Assembly (NCBI RefSeq): GCF_003584105.1 | Contig: NZ_QXFO01000025.1 | Span: 1-64,000 of the forward strand | Direction: 5' to 3' | Source of the DNA: Flagellimonas taeanensis | GTDB lineage: Bacteria > Bacteroidota > Bacteroidia > Flavobacteriales > Flavobacteriaceae | Length of the DNA: 64,000 nucleotides | In this document: in pieces, positions 35,299 through 47,318 of the stretch | Numbering within the stretch: position 1 is the stretch's first letter | Layout of the letters: each line of letters begins with the position of its first letter | The notes under the pieces: generated by a model | The model's input: only the letters and a program-made list of their open reading frames with translations | The model's database searches: none | What the model was told of the DNA's origin: nothing | Position numbers and translations under genes: made by a program

Positions 35299-35697
35299 AT
35301 GCAGTTAAATTCACATTCTTTTCGTGTCCGTTATGCAGAAACCGACCAAATGGGCGTGGTCTACCATGGTAATTATGCACAATACTTGGAGATGGGGAGA
35401 GTGGAGTGGCTCAGGGCCTTGGGCATCACCTATAAAAGTATGGAAGACAGCGGGGTGATGCTGCCCGTAATATCCTTGCACATCGATTATAAAAAATCTG
35501 CGCTATACGACGACCTGCTCACTGTGGAGACCCGCCTGAAGAGTCGGCCGATGGTCAAGATAGCGTTTGAGTACAAGGTCGTCAATGAAGCAGGGGAGTT
35601 GTTGGCCACTGGCCATACCGTTCTGGCCTTTATGGACAAGAATACGGGCAAGCCCATCAAATGCCCCGATTATATCCTTGAAAAACTGGAGGATTGA
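35299..35697 (+). CDS. Acyl-CoA thioesterase, YbgC/4-hydroxybenzoyl-CoA thioesterase type
   Basis: 132 residues, a single hotdog fold. The active-site region HSFRVRYAETDQMGVVYHGNYAQYLEMGRVEWLRALG contains the catalytic Asp. It hydrolyses acyl-CoA thioesters; the preferred chain is unknown. It is divergent from dnaA with a 203-bp AT-rich gap, and a dispersed-word intergenic stretch follows. Confidence 0.88.
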   Translation: MQLNSHSFRVRYAETDQMGVVYHGNYAQYLEMGRVEWLRALGITYKSMEDSGVMLPVISLHIDYKKSALYDDLLTVETRLKSRPMVKIAFEYKVVNEAGELLATGHTVLAFMDKNTGKPIKCPDYILEKLED

Positions 35698-35962
35698 TTT
35701 ATTAATAGACCGTAGACAAGGAACAAGGGACAAGTTCAAGACCAAGTTCAAAATAGATTCGAGTCAATTCGTATCATTCGTGTCAAATGAAGATGTGGGA
35801 GTCAGGAACCAAGAAACCAATTTCAACTCCCGATAGCTGACTTCAAAAATCAAGTTTCAATACCCCCGTTATTAGTGTACAGATTTCAATATCCTTCAAC
35901 CTTAAACCCGAAACCAAAAGGTCTTTATTCTTATGTCTTAAAGCGAAGCGGTCTTGGTTCCA
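35698..35962. other. Intergenic stretch with degenerate word repeats
   Basis: No gene is seen. The sequence is built of short related words (GACCAAGTTCAA, GAAACCAA, AACCCGAAACCAA) and ends with AAGCGAAGCGGTCTT, which resembles CAGCGCAGCGGTCTT at 51499-51513. No terminator was recognised. Confidence 0.5.
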
Positions 35963-36571
35963 TTAAATAATAGACACATCCACCCCCTGCATTTCATCGA
36001 AAAGTTGGAGCACCTGTTCTGTTTCACTTAATCGGACCGATAGGATCAATTCACAATCCATATCCATTTTTTGGGAAACCATGTCGAGATTCTTTTGCTT
36101 GATGGCCCGCATCACCTTGTCCATTTCCGGGTAGCCGAAACGGAGTAGGAGCTGGTCCTGTATGACCCGTTCTACAATTTCTGTACTCTCAAGGGCCATT
36201 TGCGCCGCGGTTTTGTAGGCCTGTATCAATCCGCCTACCCCTAATTTGGTGCCACCGAATATTCGGGTAACTGTAACCAGAATGTTGGTCACATCAAAGG
36301 ACTGTATCTGCCCATAAATGGGCATGCCTGCCGAATTGTTGGGTTCTCCATCATCATTGGCGCGGTAGGAACGTTGTTTTTCGCCCAACTGCCATGCGTA
36401 GCAGACATGGTTGGCCGTGTGGTATTTCTTGCGAAGCTCTTCCACGATTGGTTTCACCTCATCTTCGGAAGTAATGGGGAATGCCGAGGCAAAGAACTTG
36501 CTCTTCTTGTCCTTGTATAGAATTTCAGGGGAAGGTGCTCCAATGGTTTTGTAGACATCATCTTTCTCCAT
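35963..36571 (-). CDS. IMPACT/YigZ family protein
   Basis: 202 residues. The UPF0029 domain signature DDGEPNNSAGMPIYGQI is followed by VTNILVTVTRIFGGTKLGVGGLIQAYKTAA, then the C-terminal YigZ-type domain (DCELILSVRLSETEQV). In eukaryotes IMPACT inhibits GCN2; the bacterial role is not settled. Its ATG overlaps the stop of the upstream transporter by 1 bp, so it is the last gene of the ribD-led operon. Confidence 0.9.
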   Translation of the reverse strand: MEKDDVYKTIGAPSPEILYKDKKSKFFASAFPITSEDEVKPIVEELRKKYHTANHVCYAWQLGEKQRSYRANDDGEPNNSAGMPIYGQIQSFDVTNILVTVTRIFGGTKLGVGGLIQAYKTAAQMALESTEIVERVIQDQLLLRFGYPEMDKVMRAIKQKNLDMVSQKMDMDCELILSVRLSETEQVLQLFDEMQGVDVSII

Positions 36572-37434
36572 CAGAACAAAGCTACCAATATTATGCTCAG
36601 AATGGCCAAAACGACCCCTCCCCAGTTTTTTGCACCCAACCTTTCCTTGAACAGAAGGATGCCGAGAATGGTGGAAAGCATAACGATGGCCACATTGTTC
36701 AGGGTGAAGACCGCGGCACTGTTGAGCATGTCCGAGCGAAGGGCCCGTATCAAAAAGAAGACGGAAAAGTAATTGGGCACCCCAAGCGCAATACCGCCAA
36801 GGATGTTTCTGAAGTTGACCCTCAATGGTGTCTTGAAGGACTTGATGCCGATGAAAATCAATCCGGTCAATGCGGCACAGCCGAACACCATGGAAGAAAA
36901 AATGGGAATCTCTTGGTCAGTCAGGTGTTTTTCCTCAAAATATTTGATGCTGGTGTCAATAATACCTGAACCCAAAAACACCAATAGCGGTAGCAAGAGG
37001 TCCTTTCGGTTGATGGTGATGCCCTTCTCCTTTTGGGAAGATAGGTAAACAGCCAACAGGGCGAGTACAATCCCAACGATTTGAAGGATGGACAGTTCTT
37101 CCTTATATACAACCACTCCAACCACAACGGGAATTACCAACGACATTTTTGTGGCCACGGAGGTCACGGAGACCCCGGACACCTGTGTGGACTTTGCCAT
37201 CAAGTTGAAAATGGTGATAAACAGTACGCCAAGCGCAATGGGACCCCAATACCACGAAGTACTGGACAATTGTGCAATATCCATATCCCCCTCGTATAGA
37301 AACAGACCAACCAAGCACGCCACCACATAGTTGGTGATGATGGCATGCAGGGTCTGGACTTTATAGACACCGAATAGCTTGAAGGCGACGAAGATCAGGG
37401 TGGAGCTGAGAACGCTAAGGGCCAGGTCTATCAT
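36571..37434 (-). CDS. EamA/DMT family transporter
   Basis: 287 residues with about ten hydrophobic helices arranged as two EamA halves; the second half starts around residue 150 (LLPLLVFLGSGIIDTSIKYFEE). DMT exporters move small metabolites such as amino acids or nucleotides; the substrate is unknown. The gene starts directly after the stop of the HAD hydrolase gene (37435) and overlaps the YigZ gene by 1 bp, suggesting translational coupling. Confidence 0.85.
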   Translation of the reverse strand: MIDLALSVLSSTLIFVAFKLFGVYKVQTLHAIITNYVVACLVGLFLYEGDMDIAQLSSTSWYWGPIALGVLFITIFNLMAKSTQVSGVSVTSVATKMSLVIPVVVGVVVYKEELSILQIVGIVLALLAVYLSSQKEKGITINRKDLLLPLLVFLGSGIIDTSIKYFEEKHLTDQEIPIFSSMVFGCAALTGLIFIGIKSFKTPLRVNFRNILGGIALGVPNYFSVFFLIRALRSDMLNSAAVFTLNNVAIVMLSTILGILLFKERLGAKNWGGVVLAILSIILVALF

Positions 37435-38037
37435 TTATAGGTGTGATTTTAGTTGGGTGATGTCTTCTTGGCCCACTTGCAGGTTCCACACATGGATGCC
37501 CAAAAGCGCAGCGGCATCCGTATTTTCCTTCACATCGTCCACAAAAAAGGTCTCCGGGGCGGTCAGATTGTTTTCTTCCAGCACAAATTCAAAGATTTCG
37601 GCATCGGGTTTCCGCATGCCCATTTCGTAGGACAGATAAAACACCTCGAATGCATTTTTGAACCTATTGAACCGCTCCATGCCCATTTGCTCCCTCACGC
37701 ATTCCATGTGCAAATCGTTGGTATTGCTCAATAGGAACAGGCGATATTCATTTTCTTGGGCAAGGTTTTCCAAAAACTCCAACCGGTGTTCCGGAAAATC
37801 CAATAAAATGGCGTTCCAGGCATGGGTCAGGTGCTCCATGTCAGCATTGGGGAAAAGGCCTGAAACTTCGCTGAGAAAGCTAGAGGAATTTATCAATCCT
37901 TTTTCATAGTCCTTGAACAAGGTGTCCAAGGTAGGAGTGATGCCTTGAAACCCATATTTCATCATGGCCATTGCCGTTGCCGGTTTATCTAGGTTGATGA
38001 GCACATCGCCAAAATCGAAGATGATGTTTTTGATCAT
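37435..38037 (-). CDS. HAD superfamily phosphatase (subfamily IA)
   Basis: 200 residues. Motif I is FDFGDVLINLD with nucleophile Asp8, motif II RLFLLSNTND, and motif III/IV PETFFVDDVKENTDAAALLG. The residue two after the nucleophile is Gly10 and not Asp, as in the YihX-like HAD group. The upstream neighbour ribD needs a HAD phosphatase between its own step and lumazine synthase, so this enzyme is a candidate for 5-amino-6-ribitylamino-uracil phosphate dephosphorylation (inference). It overlaps ribD by 4 bp. Confidence 0.85.
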   Translation of the reverse strand: MIKNIIFDFGDVLINLDKPATAMAMMKYGFQGITPTLDTLFKDYEKGLINSSSFLSEVSGLFPNADMEHLTHAWNAILLDFPEHRLEFLENLAQENEYRLFLLSNTNDLHMECVREQMGMERFNRFKNAFEVFYLSYEMGMRKPDAEIFEFVLEENNLTAPETFFVDDVKENTDAAALLGIHVWNLQVGQEDITQLKSHL

Positions 38038-39083
38038 TTGGTGTAGATGGATAGAATGTCGGACAAGATCGTTTCTCTATGCTGAAGCACGGCATTTAAT
38101 TTTGGGGCAGCAATCCCATTGCCAAAACGAATGGCTCCCGTGAATATCCGGGCTTCGTCCCAAAGTCCCTCATCGATAAAAGTTTGAAGGGTTTTTGCGC
38201 CTCCCTCCACAATAACGCTGCTGATGGACTGTTTATGGAGCACTTCGCAAATCTGTTGGGCCATAGGCTTGTTGAAATCCAATACTTCATATGCAATTCC
38301 TTGTATAAATTTTGAAGAATCCGTTTGTTGGGTAAGCACAATGGTCTTCACGGACCCGTCCAGCACATGGAAGTCGGGGTCTATTCTCAGGTTTTTGTCC
38401 AAAACGATCCGGATCGGGTTTTTGCCCGCCCAATCCCGGGTGTTCAATTTCGGGTTGTCCTCCAAAACGGTGTTGGTCCCGACCAAAATGGCCTGTTCCT
38501 CGCTCCGCCATTGGTGCACCAACTGTCTGGAATAGGGATTTGTGATCCAATAGGGTTCAGGCTTGTCCTTCCTTTTGGTGTCGTCGGGGGCCATAAAACC
38601 ATCTTGGGTCTCGGCCCATTTTAGGATGATGTATGGTCTTTTCTTTTCCTGATACGTCAGAAATCGTTTGTGATGCTCCCTACATTCCTTTTCCAAGATG
38701 CCGACGGTTACCTTGCAACCTGCTTCTTCCAGTTTTTGGATGCCCTTTCCGGCCACCTTGTCATGGGGATCCTTCAGCCCAATGAATACTTCTGGAATGT
38801 GGTGCTTTATGATCAAATCGGCACAAGGAGGTGTTTTTCCATAATGCGAACAGGGTTCCAAAGTCACATAGAGCGAAGCTTGTGAAAGTACACTTTTGTC
38901 CTCCACGGAGTTGATGGCATTGACCTCTGCATGTGGACCACCATAAGGACTGGTAAAGCCTTCCCCGATGATTTTTCCATCATGCACGATCACGCATCCC
39001 ACCATGGGGTTGGGGGCAGTGGTTCCTAGGCCCTTTTTGCCCAGTTCCATGCAACGGAGGATATATTTTTGGTGTATATTCAC
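38034..39083 (-). CDS. ribD: Bifunctional riboflavin biosynthesis deaminase/reductase
   Basis: 349 residues. The start codon is GTG at 39083 (MNIHQKYILRCMELGKKGLG), because homologues begin with this segment and the first ATG would cut it. The N-terminal zinc deaminase carries HAEVNAI and EPCSHYGKTPPCADLI. The C-terminal NADPH reductase starts around 150 (RPYIILKWAETQDG). Together they convert the pyrimidine product of GTP cyclohydrolase II. First gene of an operon with the HAD, DMT and YigZ genes. Confidence 0.96.
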   Translation of the reverse strand: MNIHQKYILRCMELGKKGLGTTAPNPMVGCVIVHDGKIIGEGFTSPYGGPHAEVNAINSVEDKSVLSQASLYVTLEPCSHYGKTPPCADLIIKHHIPEVFIGLKDPHDKVAGKGIQKLEEAGCKVTVGILEKECREHHKRFLTYQEKKRPYIILKWAETQDGFMAPDDTKRKDKPEPYWITNPYSRQLVHQWRSEEQAILVGTNTVLEDNPKLNTRDWAGKNPIRIVLDKNLRIDPDFHVLDGSVKTIVLTQQTDSSKFIQGIAYEVLDFNKPMAQQICEVLHKQSISSVIVEGGAKTLQTFIDEGLWDEARIFTGAIRFGNGIAAPKLNAVLQHRETILSDILSIYTK

Positions 39084-39112
39084 CCAGCAAAAATAGCATA
39101 TTAAACGGCATT

Positions 39113-39597
39113 ATGGGAAATGCAAAAATTCGGGAAATTAGCCCCGAAGATAACGAACAAGTGGCCAAGGTAATACGCAAGGTCTTGGAGGATATGGGGG
39201 TCCCAAAAGTGGGCACAGCCTATGCGGACAAGGCGCTGGACGACATGTATGCCGAATATGATGTGCCGAGGGCAACCTATTTTGTGGTGGAGCACGATGG
39301 AAAGATCATCGGCTGCGCGGGCATTGCCCCATTGCAGAACTATGCGGGCAACGTTTGCGAGCTCCAAAAGATGTATTTTTTGGAAGAGGCCAGGGGCAAG
39401 GGCATCGGTTCGGAAATGATGCAGGTATGTTTGCAAAGGGCCAAGGATTTTGGGTTTGATGAATGCTATCTGGAAACCATGCCCTATATGGCGGCGGCCC
39501 AAAAACTGTACAAGAAAAATGGCTTCGAATATATTGATGCGCCTTTGGGGAACACGGGGCATTATTCCTGTCCCGTTTGGATGCTTAAAAAGTTGTA

Positions 39598-39598
<1 letters not shown>
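39113..39598 (+). CDS. GNAT family N-acetyltransferase
   Basis: 161 residues. The acetyl-CoA loop is KMYFLEEARGKGIGSEMMQVCLQRA, preceded by AGIAPLQNYAGNVCEL, and the C-terminal part is CYLETMPYMAAAQKLYKKNGFEYID. The substrate is unknown. Its stop overlaps the prmC start by 1 bp (TAATG), so the two are translationally coupled. Divergent from ribD with a 29-bp gap. Confidence 0.88.
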
Positions 39599-42862
<3,264 letters not shown>

Positions 42863-42947
42863 GAAGTTCAAGCGTGAAGTTTCAGGTTCAAGTTCAATTG
42901 TTTCTTTGGGAAAATGGAAGGAGTATGTGTTTGAGGTCAGAAGTGTC

Positions 42948-42969
42948 ACGTTGAGCGCAGTCGAAACGT
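42948..42969 (+). repeat. Dispersed hairpin repeat (GAGCGCAGTCGA loop)
   Basis: ACGTT (42948-42952)/AACGT (42965-42969) around GAGCGCAGTCGA, preceded by GTC. Same loop as the copies at 39946 and 63893. Confidence 0.75.
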
Positions 42970-43136
42970 CGGGAGTATTTCGTGCCATTTATGAAATTAG
43001 TGTCAAAAAGACCAAAGACCATAGACGATAGAAAATAGACTTTTGTTGTTCTGCTACTGCCAACTGCTTCCTGCACACTGTAATTTGTGATTTGGTGCTT
43101 GGTTATTGGTTCTTTTGCTCTTGAATTTGAACTTTG

Positions 43137-43178
43137 ACCTGAAACCTGAAACCTGAAACCTGAAACCTGGAACCTGGA
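43137..43178. repeat. Tandem heptamer array
   Basis: Six contiguous 7-bp units: four of ACCTGAA and then two of ACCTGGA. Confidence 0.85.
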
Positions 43179-43193
43179 ACTTCCCATAGTACA

Positions 43194-44105
43194 TTAAACC
43201 ACAATACTCACTCCTTCGGCAGAGGCATTTTTATCGGTGTCAAAATAGAAATCGATGCGTCCCAAATTGATGCCATAACAGCCCACTTGGTTCACTAAAA
43301 CGTTATTCCCTTTTTGGTTGGTCCGCACATCCGGTTTTTCAAGAAAGGTATGGGTGTGTCCACCAATGATCAGATCGGTATAATGGGTGCGTTGGGCCAA
43401 TTGGGTGTCCATAGGCCTTTCAGGATTGTCATAGTCGTATCCCAAATGTGAAAGACAGATGACCAGATCGCAGTTTTCCTCCTCCTTTAATTTTTGTTCC
43501 ATATCCAAAGCGATCTCATATGGATTCAGATATACGGTTTCTTTGTACAACTTTTTGGTCACTAGGCCATCCAGTGCAATGCCAAGTCCGTATACCCCGA
43601 TTTTGACCCCGTCTACGAGGTAGGTCTTGTAGGGCTTCACATACCCGTTCATTACCGTATTGGTGAAATCGTAGTTGGCGCAGATGAGTTCAAAGGAGGC
43701 ATGGGGCATCTGGGCCAATAGCCCGTCGATTCCATTGTCAAAATCATGGTTGCCGATGGCCGATGCGTCATACTTTAATTTGCTCATCAACTTGAACTCC
43801 AGTTCACCGCCATAAAAATTGAAATAAGGGGTTCCTTGGAAAATGTCCCCGGCATCAAAGAGCAGGGTGTTCGGATTCTCGTTTCGTATCCGCTCCACCA
43901 AAGTGGCCCTTTTGGCAATTCCGCCCAAATTGGCAAACTCGGAATGCGAAGCAGGAAATGGGTCTATGTGGCTGTGCACATCGTTGGTGTGCAAAATGGT
44001 GATATGCTTTTGGCCCAAATGGGAACAAGAGTTCATGCCCAATCCTCCAAGACCTATGAGGGTAGAGGCTGCGGCGGTGTTGGTTAAAAAATCCCTTCTT
44101 TTCAT
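43194..44105 (-). CDS. 5'-nucleotidase metallophosphatase domain (separate gene)
   Basis: 303 residues. The N terminus is Tat-like (MKRRDFLTNTAAASTLIGLGG) and is followed by NSC, so a Tat-exported lipoprotein is possible. The calcineurin-like metallophosphatase motifs are HTNDVHSHI, LFDAGDIFQGTPYF, AIGNHDFDNG, and IGGHTHTF. This is the N-terminal half of UshA-type 5'-nucleotidases, which hydrolyse nucleotides or sugar nucleotides outside the cytoplasm. The usual C-terminal domain is the product of the overlapping upstream gene (4-bp overlap). Confidence 0.9.
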   Translation of the reverse strand: MKRRDFLTNTAAASTLIGLGGLGMNSCSHLGQKHITILHTNDVHSHIDPFPASHSEFANLGGIAKRATLVERIRNENPNTLLFDAGDIFQGTPYFNFYGGELEFKLMSKLKYDASAIGNHDFDNGIDGLLAQMPHASFELICANYDFTNTVMNGYVKPYKTYLVDGVKIGVYGLGIALDGLVTKKLYKETVYLNPYEIALDMEQKLKEEENCDLVICLSHLGYDYDNPERPMDTQLAQRTHYTDLIIGGHTHTFLEKPDVRTNQKGNNVLVNQVGCYGINLGRIDFYFDTDKNASAEGVSIVV

Positions 44106-44872
44106 TGGTCCAGTTGTATAAAACGATCATCCACCACGGCCTTCAAGGTGTCCACTTTCCTAAAATGGTCAATGATGGCATTGCGCAATAGATAATCGGT
44201 ATCGGTTACAGAAATCATTTCGTTGAAAAAGCCGATGCTAGGCCCACCTTGTACCAGATAATCGGAAGTGGCGACATAGTAGTTGCGGGTCTCGTCAAAT
44301 GGTCTTCCCTGGATATCCACAGATTCCAGGCCACTGCTCTTGTCCACCACGATCTGAATTCCAGAAATGGGATGTTTTCGGGTGGCTTTGGTCAAAAAAT
44401 CGATAAGCTTTCTCACGGCGGAACCATTGAGTTCCACCACTACAATGTAATTCTCAAAGGGCATCACCTCATAGGCATTCCGGGCGCTTACATTCCCCGC
44501 AGAAATGATAGAGCGTACACCCCCGTAATTGAGCACCACAAAATCAAGTTCTTTTCCTGTCCTGCCTTTAAATATAGGAGCCGTTTCCTCAAAAACAATG
44601 TCCGCCATCAGATTTCCCATGGAGGTGTTCCGTTTGCCATCGTCCAGCAAAAATGGTTTTGGGGCATAGGCCAGTGTGCTGTCCAGCACTTCGTTTATCC
44701 GGTTTCTGTATGGGGAGATAAATTCGGAAATGGAATCATTCTCTTTAATGGATGCATCAATGGGAATCTGTTTTCCTTGAATTTCGGAGAGCTCACCAGT
44801 GGTATTTTTACAGGAGAATAAAAAACAAAAAGTTACAATTGCAACAATTTGTTTAAATTTTAAATCAATCAC
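44102..44872 (-). CDS. 5'-nucleotidase C-terminal domain lipoprotein (separate gene)
   Basis: 256 residues from a GTG at 44872 (VIDLKFKQIVAIVTFCFLFSC). No ATG lies near the signal peptide, and the longer frame up to 45073 overlaps the divergent gene and its promoter. Lipobox LFSC. The 5_nucleotid_C domain shows NLMADIVFEE, LDFVVLNYGGVRSII, FENYIVVVELNGSAVRKLI and YYVATSDYLVQGG, which bind the substrate base. It precedes the metallophosphatase gene, so the domain order is the reverse of the fused enzymes. The two products probably assemble (inference). Confidence 0.82.
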   Translation of the reverse strand: MIDLKFKQIVAIVTFCFLFSCKNTTGELSEIQGKQIPIDASIKENDSISEFISPYRNRINEVLDSTLAYAPKPFLLDDGKRNTSMGNLMADIVFEETAPIFKGRTGKELDFVVLNYGGVRSIISAGNVSARNAYEVMPFENYIVVVELNGSAVRKLIDFLTKATRKHPISGIQIVVDKSSGLESVDIQGRPFDETRNYYVATSDYLVQGGPSIGFFNEMISVTDTDYLLRNAIIDHFRKVDTLKAVVDDRFIQLDQ

Positions 44873-44908
44873 GTGTGTATCTTTGTTAAGTCGTCTTGGT
44901 AGATTATT

Positions 44909-44916
44909 TACCTTTG
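44909..44916 (+). promoter_or_regulatory. -7 box of the DUF6913-dapA operon
   Basis: TACCTTTG, perfect match, 17 bp before the chosen ATG at 44934. It is only 37 bp from the GTG start of the divergent nucleotidase gene. Confidence 0.6.
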
Positions 44917-44933
44917 TAAAAATGCACAAAAAT

Positions 44934-45467
44934 ATGTTCATAAGGGGACTCCAAGACAAATTTAAGGTTAAATCTGGGCTCAGATATTTGAAGGAGGAAA
45001 TGGAAAAGCCTTCGTTGCCCATAGACCGGGAAAAGGGAATTACCAGTGTTGGCTGCATAGTGGATGTGGACAATTTCCAGAAGGCCGAGCTCTTTTATGA
45101 ATTGATCGAGGAATTTTCGCTGCGCCCCAACGCCATAAAGATAGTTGGGTACAAAAGGGAATACGATAAAAATTCACCATATTCCATCCAAATGTTTTCG
45201 GATAAGGATTTGGGATGGAAGGGCCAGATAGAGAATGGATATGTGCTGGAGTTTTTGGGTAGGGAGTATGACATGCTCATCAATTATTATGAAGAGGACA
45301 ACCTGATGATGAAACTGTTGTCCGTGAAGACCCAGGCACGTTTGAAGGTCGGGTTGGGACCCCAGGACCAGAAAATCAATGATCTGATTTTGAACACGCC
45401 CTTGAAGGACTTTAAATTGTTCAAGACGGAGCTGAAAAAATATTTAAAGGTTTTAAACGAAATATAG
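44934..45467 (+). CDS. DUF6913-like protein, function unknown
   Basis: 177 residues from the ATG at 44934 (MFIRGLQDKFKVKSGLRYL); a start at 44922 is also possible. The longer frame to 44799 contains the promoter and is rejected. Soluble, with ITSVGCIVDVDNFQKAELFYELIEEF near the N terminus and KVGLGPQDQKINDLILNTPLKDFKLFKTELKKYLKVL near the end. I recall it as DUF6913, commonly next to dapA in Flavobacteriia. Its stop abuts the dapA start with no gap. Confidence 0.72.
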   Translation: MFIRGLQDKFKVKSGLRYLKEEMEKPSLPIDREKGITSVGCIVDVDNFQKAELFYELIEEFSLRPNAIKIVGYKREYDKNSPYSIQMFSDKDLGWKGQIENGYVLEFLGREYDMLINYYEEDNLMMKLLSVKTQARLKVGLGPQDQKINDLILNTPLKDFKLFKTELKKYLKVLNEI

Positions 45468-46358
45468 ATGGAACAATTGATCGGAACAGGAGTCGCTTTG
45501 GTCACCCCGTTCAGGGAAGATTTATCCGTGGATGCCAATGCGCTGCAACAGATTGTGGAGCACAACATCCAAGGGGGTGTTGATTATCTGGTGGTGTTGG
45601 GCACTACTGGCGAATCTGCCACGCTTTCCAAGGCCGACAAGCAATTGGTCATGGATGTGGTGGTGCGCACCAATGCCGGAAGATTACCTTTGGTATTGGG
45701 TGTAGGCGGAAACCATACAGAAGCTCTTGTAGAGGAATTGAATACGTTGGATTTGACAGAATTCGACGCCATTCTTTCCGTTTCCCCTTACTACAACAAG
45801 CCCACTCAAGAGGGCATCTATCAGCATTTCAAGGCCATTGCCGGAGCTTCCCCTAAGCCAGTGATCCTGTACAACGTACCCTCAAGGACCGGAAGTAATA
45901 TGTTGCCCGAGACCACATTGCGCCTCGCAAACGATTTTTCCAACATCATTGGCATCAAGGAAGCCTGTGGCGATATGGTGCAGATCGATAAGATCATTGC
46001 AGGTAAACCCAAGGATTTCTTGGTCATCTCCGGAGATGATTTCACGGCACTTCCGACCGTTTTGGCGGGTGGGGCAGGAGTGATATCGGTCTTGGGACAA
46101 GGATTGCCTTCCCAATTCTCCAAAATGATGAATTTGGGCATTCAGGGGAATGCCACGGAAGCTTATCGGATTCACCACAAACTTTTGCCATTGATGTCAC
46201 TTATCTTTGAGGAGGGAAATCCCGCTGGAATCAAAAGCATATTGGAAAACTTGGGCCTTTCCAATGCGGTGGTCAAGTTGCCACTGGTGGAGGCAAGTCC
46301 CTCATTGAAGGGCAAGATCCAAACATTTTTGAAGTCGATGGACGCGGCCCGTGTTTAA
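45468..46358 (+). CDS. dapA: 4-hydroxy-tetrahydrodipicolinate synthase
   Basis: 296 residues, TIM-barrel Schiff-base enzyme. It condenses pyruvate with aspartate semialdehyde, the first step towards diaminopimelate and lysine. Visible motifs are [48 protein letters not shown] (catalytic Tyr) and [10 protein letters not shown] with the Schiff-base Lys. It follows the DUF6913 gene directly. With dapF in this window two steps of the pathway are covered. Confidence 0.96.
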   Translation: MEQLIGTGVALVTPFREDLSVDANALQQIVEHNIQGGVDYLVVLGTTGESATLSKADKQLVMDVVVRTNAGRLPLVLGVGGNHTEALVEELNTLDLTEFDAILSVSPYYNKPTQEGIYQHFKAIAGASPKPVILYNVPSRTGSNMLPETTLRLANDFSNIIGIKEACGDMVQIDKIIAGKPKDFLVISGDDFTALPTVLAGGAGVISVLGQGLPSQFSKMMNLGIQGNATEAYRIHHKLLPLMSLIFEEGNPAGIKSILENLGLSNAVVKLPLVEASPSLKGKIQTFLKSMDAARV

Positions 46359-46451
46359 AATTCGTTAAATATTGTGCCTATTATTGGGGAGTGACCTCTA
46401 TACCCTTATTTTTGAGCGGTAAAATCTTTTTTTAAATCCGTTCATTATCAC

Positions 46452-46459
46452 TAATTTTG
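46452..46459 (+). promoter_or_regulatory. -7 box of the bamD operon
   Basis: TAATTTTG, perfect match, 4 bp before the bamD ATG at 46464, so the transcript may be leaderless. Confidence 0.6.
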
Positions 46460-46463
46460 CAAA

Positions 46464-47297
46464 ATGTTTTTGAAAATAAGGTCAATTCTTCTTCTTTGCT
46501 CTGCAATAGCTTTCCTAACATCCTGTAGCGAGTACCAAAAAGTACTCAAGAACACGGATGCCAAGGCCAAATATGATATGGCCGAAAAATTGTACAATGA
46601 AGGCGATTACAAGAGAGCGGTAAGGCTCTTCGAGCAGATAGCTCCGCAATATGTTGGCAAACCACAAGGAGAGCGGGTGATGTTTTTCTTTGCCGACTGT
46701 TATTTCAAAAATGAGGACTATTACTTGGCCGGCTATCAGTTTGAGCGTTTTGTGAAGTCTTATCCCAGGAGTGAAAAGATACAGGAGGCCAGCTTTTATG
46801 GGGCCAAGAGCTATTATGAGCTTTCTCCACGATATTCGCTGGATCAAACGGATACGGACAAGGCACTCTCCAAGTTGCAGATTTTCATCAACACATACCC
46901 AGAGTCGGAATTTTTTGAAGAGGCCAATGCGATGGCAGTGGAGCTGACCACCAAAAAGGAGAAAAAAGAGATTGAGATAGCCAAGCAGTTCAATAAATTG
47001 GGCAAGTTCAACTATCCCATTTTGATCTCAGCCATCACCGCACTTGACAATTTTATCTCGGACAATCCAGGTTCCATCTATAGGGAAGAAGCGCTCTACT
47101 ATCGTATTGAGGCAACCACCAACTTGGCGATGAACAGTACCGAGGATAAAAAGAAAGAGCGTTTGGAAGATGCTCTTGGATCATACAACAATTTAATGCG
47201 CTATTTTCCGGAAACCAAGTTCAAGGACAAGGCAGATGACCTAGCCAAGGCCATCCAGAAGGAATTGAGCGTCTATACCGCTACCGTTTCAAAATAA
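46464..47297 (+). CDS. bamD: Outer-membrane assembly lipoprotein BamD
   Basis: 277 residues. Lipoprotein signal with lipobox FLTSC (Cys21), then TPR-like repeats: AEKLYNEGDYKRAVRLFEQIAPQYVGKP, ADCYFKNEDYYLAGYQFERFVKSYPRSE, and later KLQIFINTYPESEFFEEA. BamD is part of the BAM complex that folds beta-barrel proteins in the outer membrane. First gene of the bamD-rpoZ-coaBC-porD-recN group. Confidence 0.93.
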   Translation: MFLKIRSILLLCSAIAFLTSCSEYQKVLKNTDAKAKYDMAEKLYNEGDYKRAVRLFEQIAPQYVGKPQGERVMFFFADCYFKNEDYYLAGYQFERFVKSYPRSEKIQEASFYGAKSYYELSPRYSLDQTDTDKALSKLQIFINTYPESEFFEEANAMAVELTTKKEKKEIEIAKQFNKLGKFNYPILISAITALDNFISDNPGSIYREEALYYRIEATTNLAMNSTEDKKKERLEDALGSYNNLMRYFPETKFKDKADDLAKAIQKELSVYTATVSK

Positions 47298-47318
47298 AAA
47301 GTTTAAAGCTGCAACATT

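Larger units (their letters stand above)
42863..43193. other. Intergenic stretch with hairpin repeat and heptamer repeats
   Basis: No gene is seen in these 331 bp. The stretch carries the dispersed hairpin at 42948-42969, short near-repeated words (GACCAAAGACCATAGACGAT), and a tandem heptamer array at 43137-43178. No clear terminator was found for either flanking, convergent gene. Confidence 0.6.

Noticed and set aside
42863..43031. Plus-strand open frame from 42660 into this gap
   Set aside because: Frame-shifted shadow of ligA and the small gene, with the hairpin repeat inside it.
43137..43178. Heptamer array considered as part of a CRISPR array or direct-repeat origin
   Set aside because: Units are 7 bp with no spacers, and no cas genes or DnaA boxes are nearby.
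44873..45073. N-terminal extension of the nucleotidase C-terminal-domain gene
   Set aside because: It crosses the divergent promoter and the first codons of the DUF6913 gene and would bury the lipoprotein signal peptide.
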